Below are positions 6,532 through 7,285 of a stretch of DNA of 7,285 bases, in pieces. This DNA is from Acinetobacter sp. (GTDB lineage: Bacteria; Pseudomonadota; Gammaproteobacteria; Pseudomonadales; Moraxellaceae). Location: the NCBI GenBank assembly GCA_030152275.1, contig JASLHF010000010.1, positions 1 to 7,285 of the forward strand. The letters run 5' to 3'. Position 1 is the first letter of the stretch. The number at the start of each line of letters is the position of its first letter. The notes under the pieces are model-generated. The model saw only the letters and a list, made by a program, of their open reading frames with translations. It ran no database searches and was not told the origin of the DNA. The position numbers and the translations under genes are program-made.

Positions 6532-6559
6532 GACAATATTTCCTCAAGCTGAAGCCCAT

Positions 6560-6574
6560 ATCTTAACGTAAGAT
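6560..6574. repeat. Short inverted repeat in the nfuA leader
   Basis: ATCTTA (6560-6565) and TAAGAT (6569-6574) are perfect inverted copies around ACG. The repeat lies 28 bp upstream of the nfuA start, inside the predicted leader RNA and before the GAGGA ribosome site. It could be a small operator or a weak hairpin. It does not resemble the Fur or IscR consensus. Six-base arms can occur by chance. Confidence 0.4.
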
Positions 6575-6611
6575 GCGGTTCTTTAGAAAAAAATCAACCA
6601 AAATTGTCGGA

Positions 6612-6641
6612 ATTATATGGAAAGTTAACGCTTAAGGCGAA
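6612..6641 (-). promoter_or_regulatory. Probable promoter of nfuA
   Basis: On the - strand there is a perfect TATAAT at 6612-6617. At 18-bp spacing the -35 would be TTCGCC (6636-6641), only 3/6 to TTGACA. The predicted start near 6605 gives a leader of about 73 nt. A weak -35 with a perfect -10 leaves room for an activator. Confidence 0.5.
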
Positions 6642-6658
6642 ATTAATGGCATTATAAA
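6631..6658 (+). promoter_or_regulatory. Possible promoter of the rhomboid gene
   Basis: TATAAA (6653-6658) is a fair -10 box, with the weak -35 CTTAAG (6631-6636) at 16-bp spacing. If used, the leader would be about 25 nt, and the -35 would overlap that of divergent nfuA. Support is only positional. Confidence 0.3.
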
Positions 6659-6689
6659 ACCCAAATATTCACTATTAGAACATGACTTT

Positions 6690-7285
6690 ATGCTTAATTT
6701 GTCTTTAAGCCATACCGTAATTCTTATTGCGATTACGGTCGCTGTTTCATTTTTTGCTTTTCAAAATCAGCGTTTAATGAACCGCTTAATTTTTTGGCCT
6801 CCGGCAATGCAGCGCGGCCAGTATGACCGTTTCATCACTCACGGTTTTGTGCATGCAGATGGCACACACCTGCTGTTTAATATGATTACCCTGTTCTTTT
6901 TTGGCAGCGTGATTGAATCATTTTACCGCCAGTATTTCTTTAATTTAGGCTTCGTACTGTTTTATTTGGGCGGGCTGATTGCCGCCATTATCCCCAGCTA
7001 TCTGCAGCATAAAAATGATGCGCATTGGGCCAGTTTAGGTGCCTCTGGCGCTGTATCAGCTGTACTGTTCGCCTATATTTTGTTTGAACCATGGAAACTG
7101 ATTTTTGTATTTTTCATCCCAGTGCCAGCTATTATTTTTGCGGTGCTGTATGTTGGATACAGTATTTGGTCAGGCAAACGCGGCAACAGCAATATCAATC
7201 ACAGCGCGCATTTATGGGGTGCAGCTTATGGCGTTATCATGACCATTATTATTGAACCGCGCCTGCTGCCGCACTTCCTGAATAA
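6690..7285 (+). CDS. Rhomboid family intramembrane serine protease (3' end outside window)
   Basis: The first 198 codons are present with no stop before the window edge. The protein belongs to the inner-membrane rhomboid family, which cleaves transmembrane segments of other proteins. About six membrane spans are visible: 8-24, 60-80, 83-101, 117-133, 136-157 and 172-188. The family hallmarks are in place: H60-x-x-x-N64 in H-L-L-F-N at the start of span 2, nucleophile S119 in L-G-A-S-G at the start of span 4, and catalytic H174 in S-A-H-L-W-G on span 6. W36-P37-P38 and R47 in the first loop also fit. There is no N-terminal cytoplasmic domain such as E. coli GlpG has, so this is a minimal six-span rhomboid. 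The start at 6690 has no clear Shine-Dalgarno sequence; the ATG at 6682 is out of frame and ends after eight codons. The last span is nearly finished, so probably little is missing. The substrate is unknown. Confidence 0.9.
   Translation, partial: MLNLSLSHTVILIAITVAVSFFAFQNQRLMNRLIFWPPAMQRGQYDRFITHGFVHADGTHLLFNMITLFFFGSVIESFYRQYFFNLGFVLFYLGGLIAAIIPSYLQHKNDAHWASLGASGAVSAVLFAYILFEPWKLIFVFFIPVPAIIFAVLYVGYSIWSGKRGNSNINHSAHLWGAAYGVIMTIIIEPRLLPHFLN

Noticed and set aside
1..7285. Search for a new defence, secretion or biosynthetic system, mobile element or CRISPR array.
   Set aside because: All but one of the genes belong to well-known single-gene families, no direct-repeat array or transposase is present, and terminators divide the region into independent units.

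Overview
The window looks like chromosomal DNA from a gammaproteobacterium of the Moraxellaceae, most probably Acinetobacter. This rests on moderate GC (about 40-47 percent in the lines I counted), A/T-rich intergenic gaps, and protein types typical of that group: a Psychrobacter/Moraxella-type family V lipase, a FepA/PirA-type siderophore receptor and NfuA. The genus is inferred from gene content, not from a marker gene.

Layout, left to right. The last 39 codons of a TesA-type SGNH esterase run rightward (1-120). A bidirectional terminator (169-197) separates it from a leftward beta-carbonic anhydrase (can, 225-839). A 416-bp divergent gap (840-1255) carries a good promoter for can and a second one, with the same -35 and -10 hexamers, for a rightward pair: an exported alpha/beta-hydrolase of the family V lipase type (1256-2314) and a 335-residue, probably helical protein of unknown function (2354-3361). 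The pair converges on a leftward TonB-dependent catecholate siderophore receptor (3442-5637), with a shared two-way terminator at 3392-3415. The receptor promoter is overlapped by a strong Fur-box match (15/19) at 5723-5741. Leftward nfuA (5893-6531) follows with its own terminator. A divergent gap then leads to a rightward rhomboid intramembrane protease, cut off by the window end (6690-7285).

How the genes relate. The receptor and NfuA form a small iron theme: the receptor brings ferric-siderophore across the outer membrane, and NfuA delivers Fe-S clusters to apoproteins. They are separated by a terminator, so each is probably its own transcription unit. Lipase and unknown gene are 39 bp apart and very likely co-transcribed. 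The other genes are housekeeping functions with no evident joint pathway.

I saw no mobile element, tRNA, rRNA, CRISPR array or phage gene, and no convincing new multi-gene system. The items most worth a second look are the unknown protein tied to the lipase, a weak Fur-like sequence just after the lipase promoter, and small inverted repeats in the leaders of nfuA and of the unknown gene.
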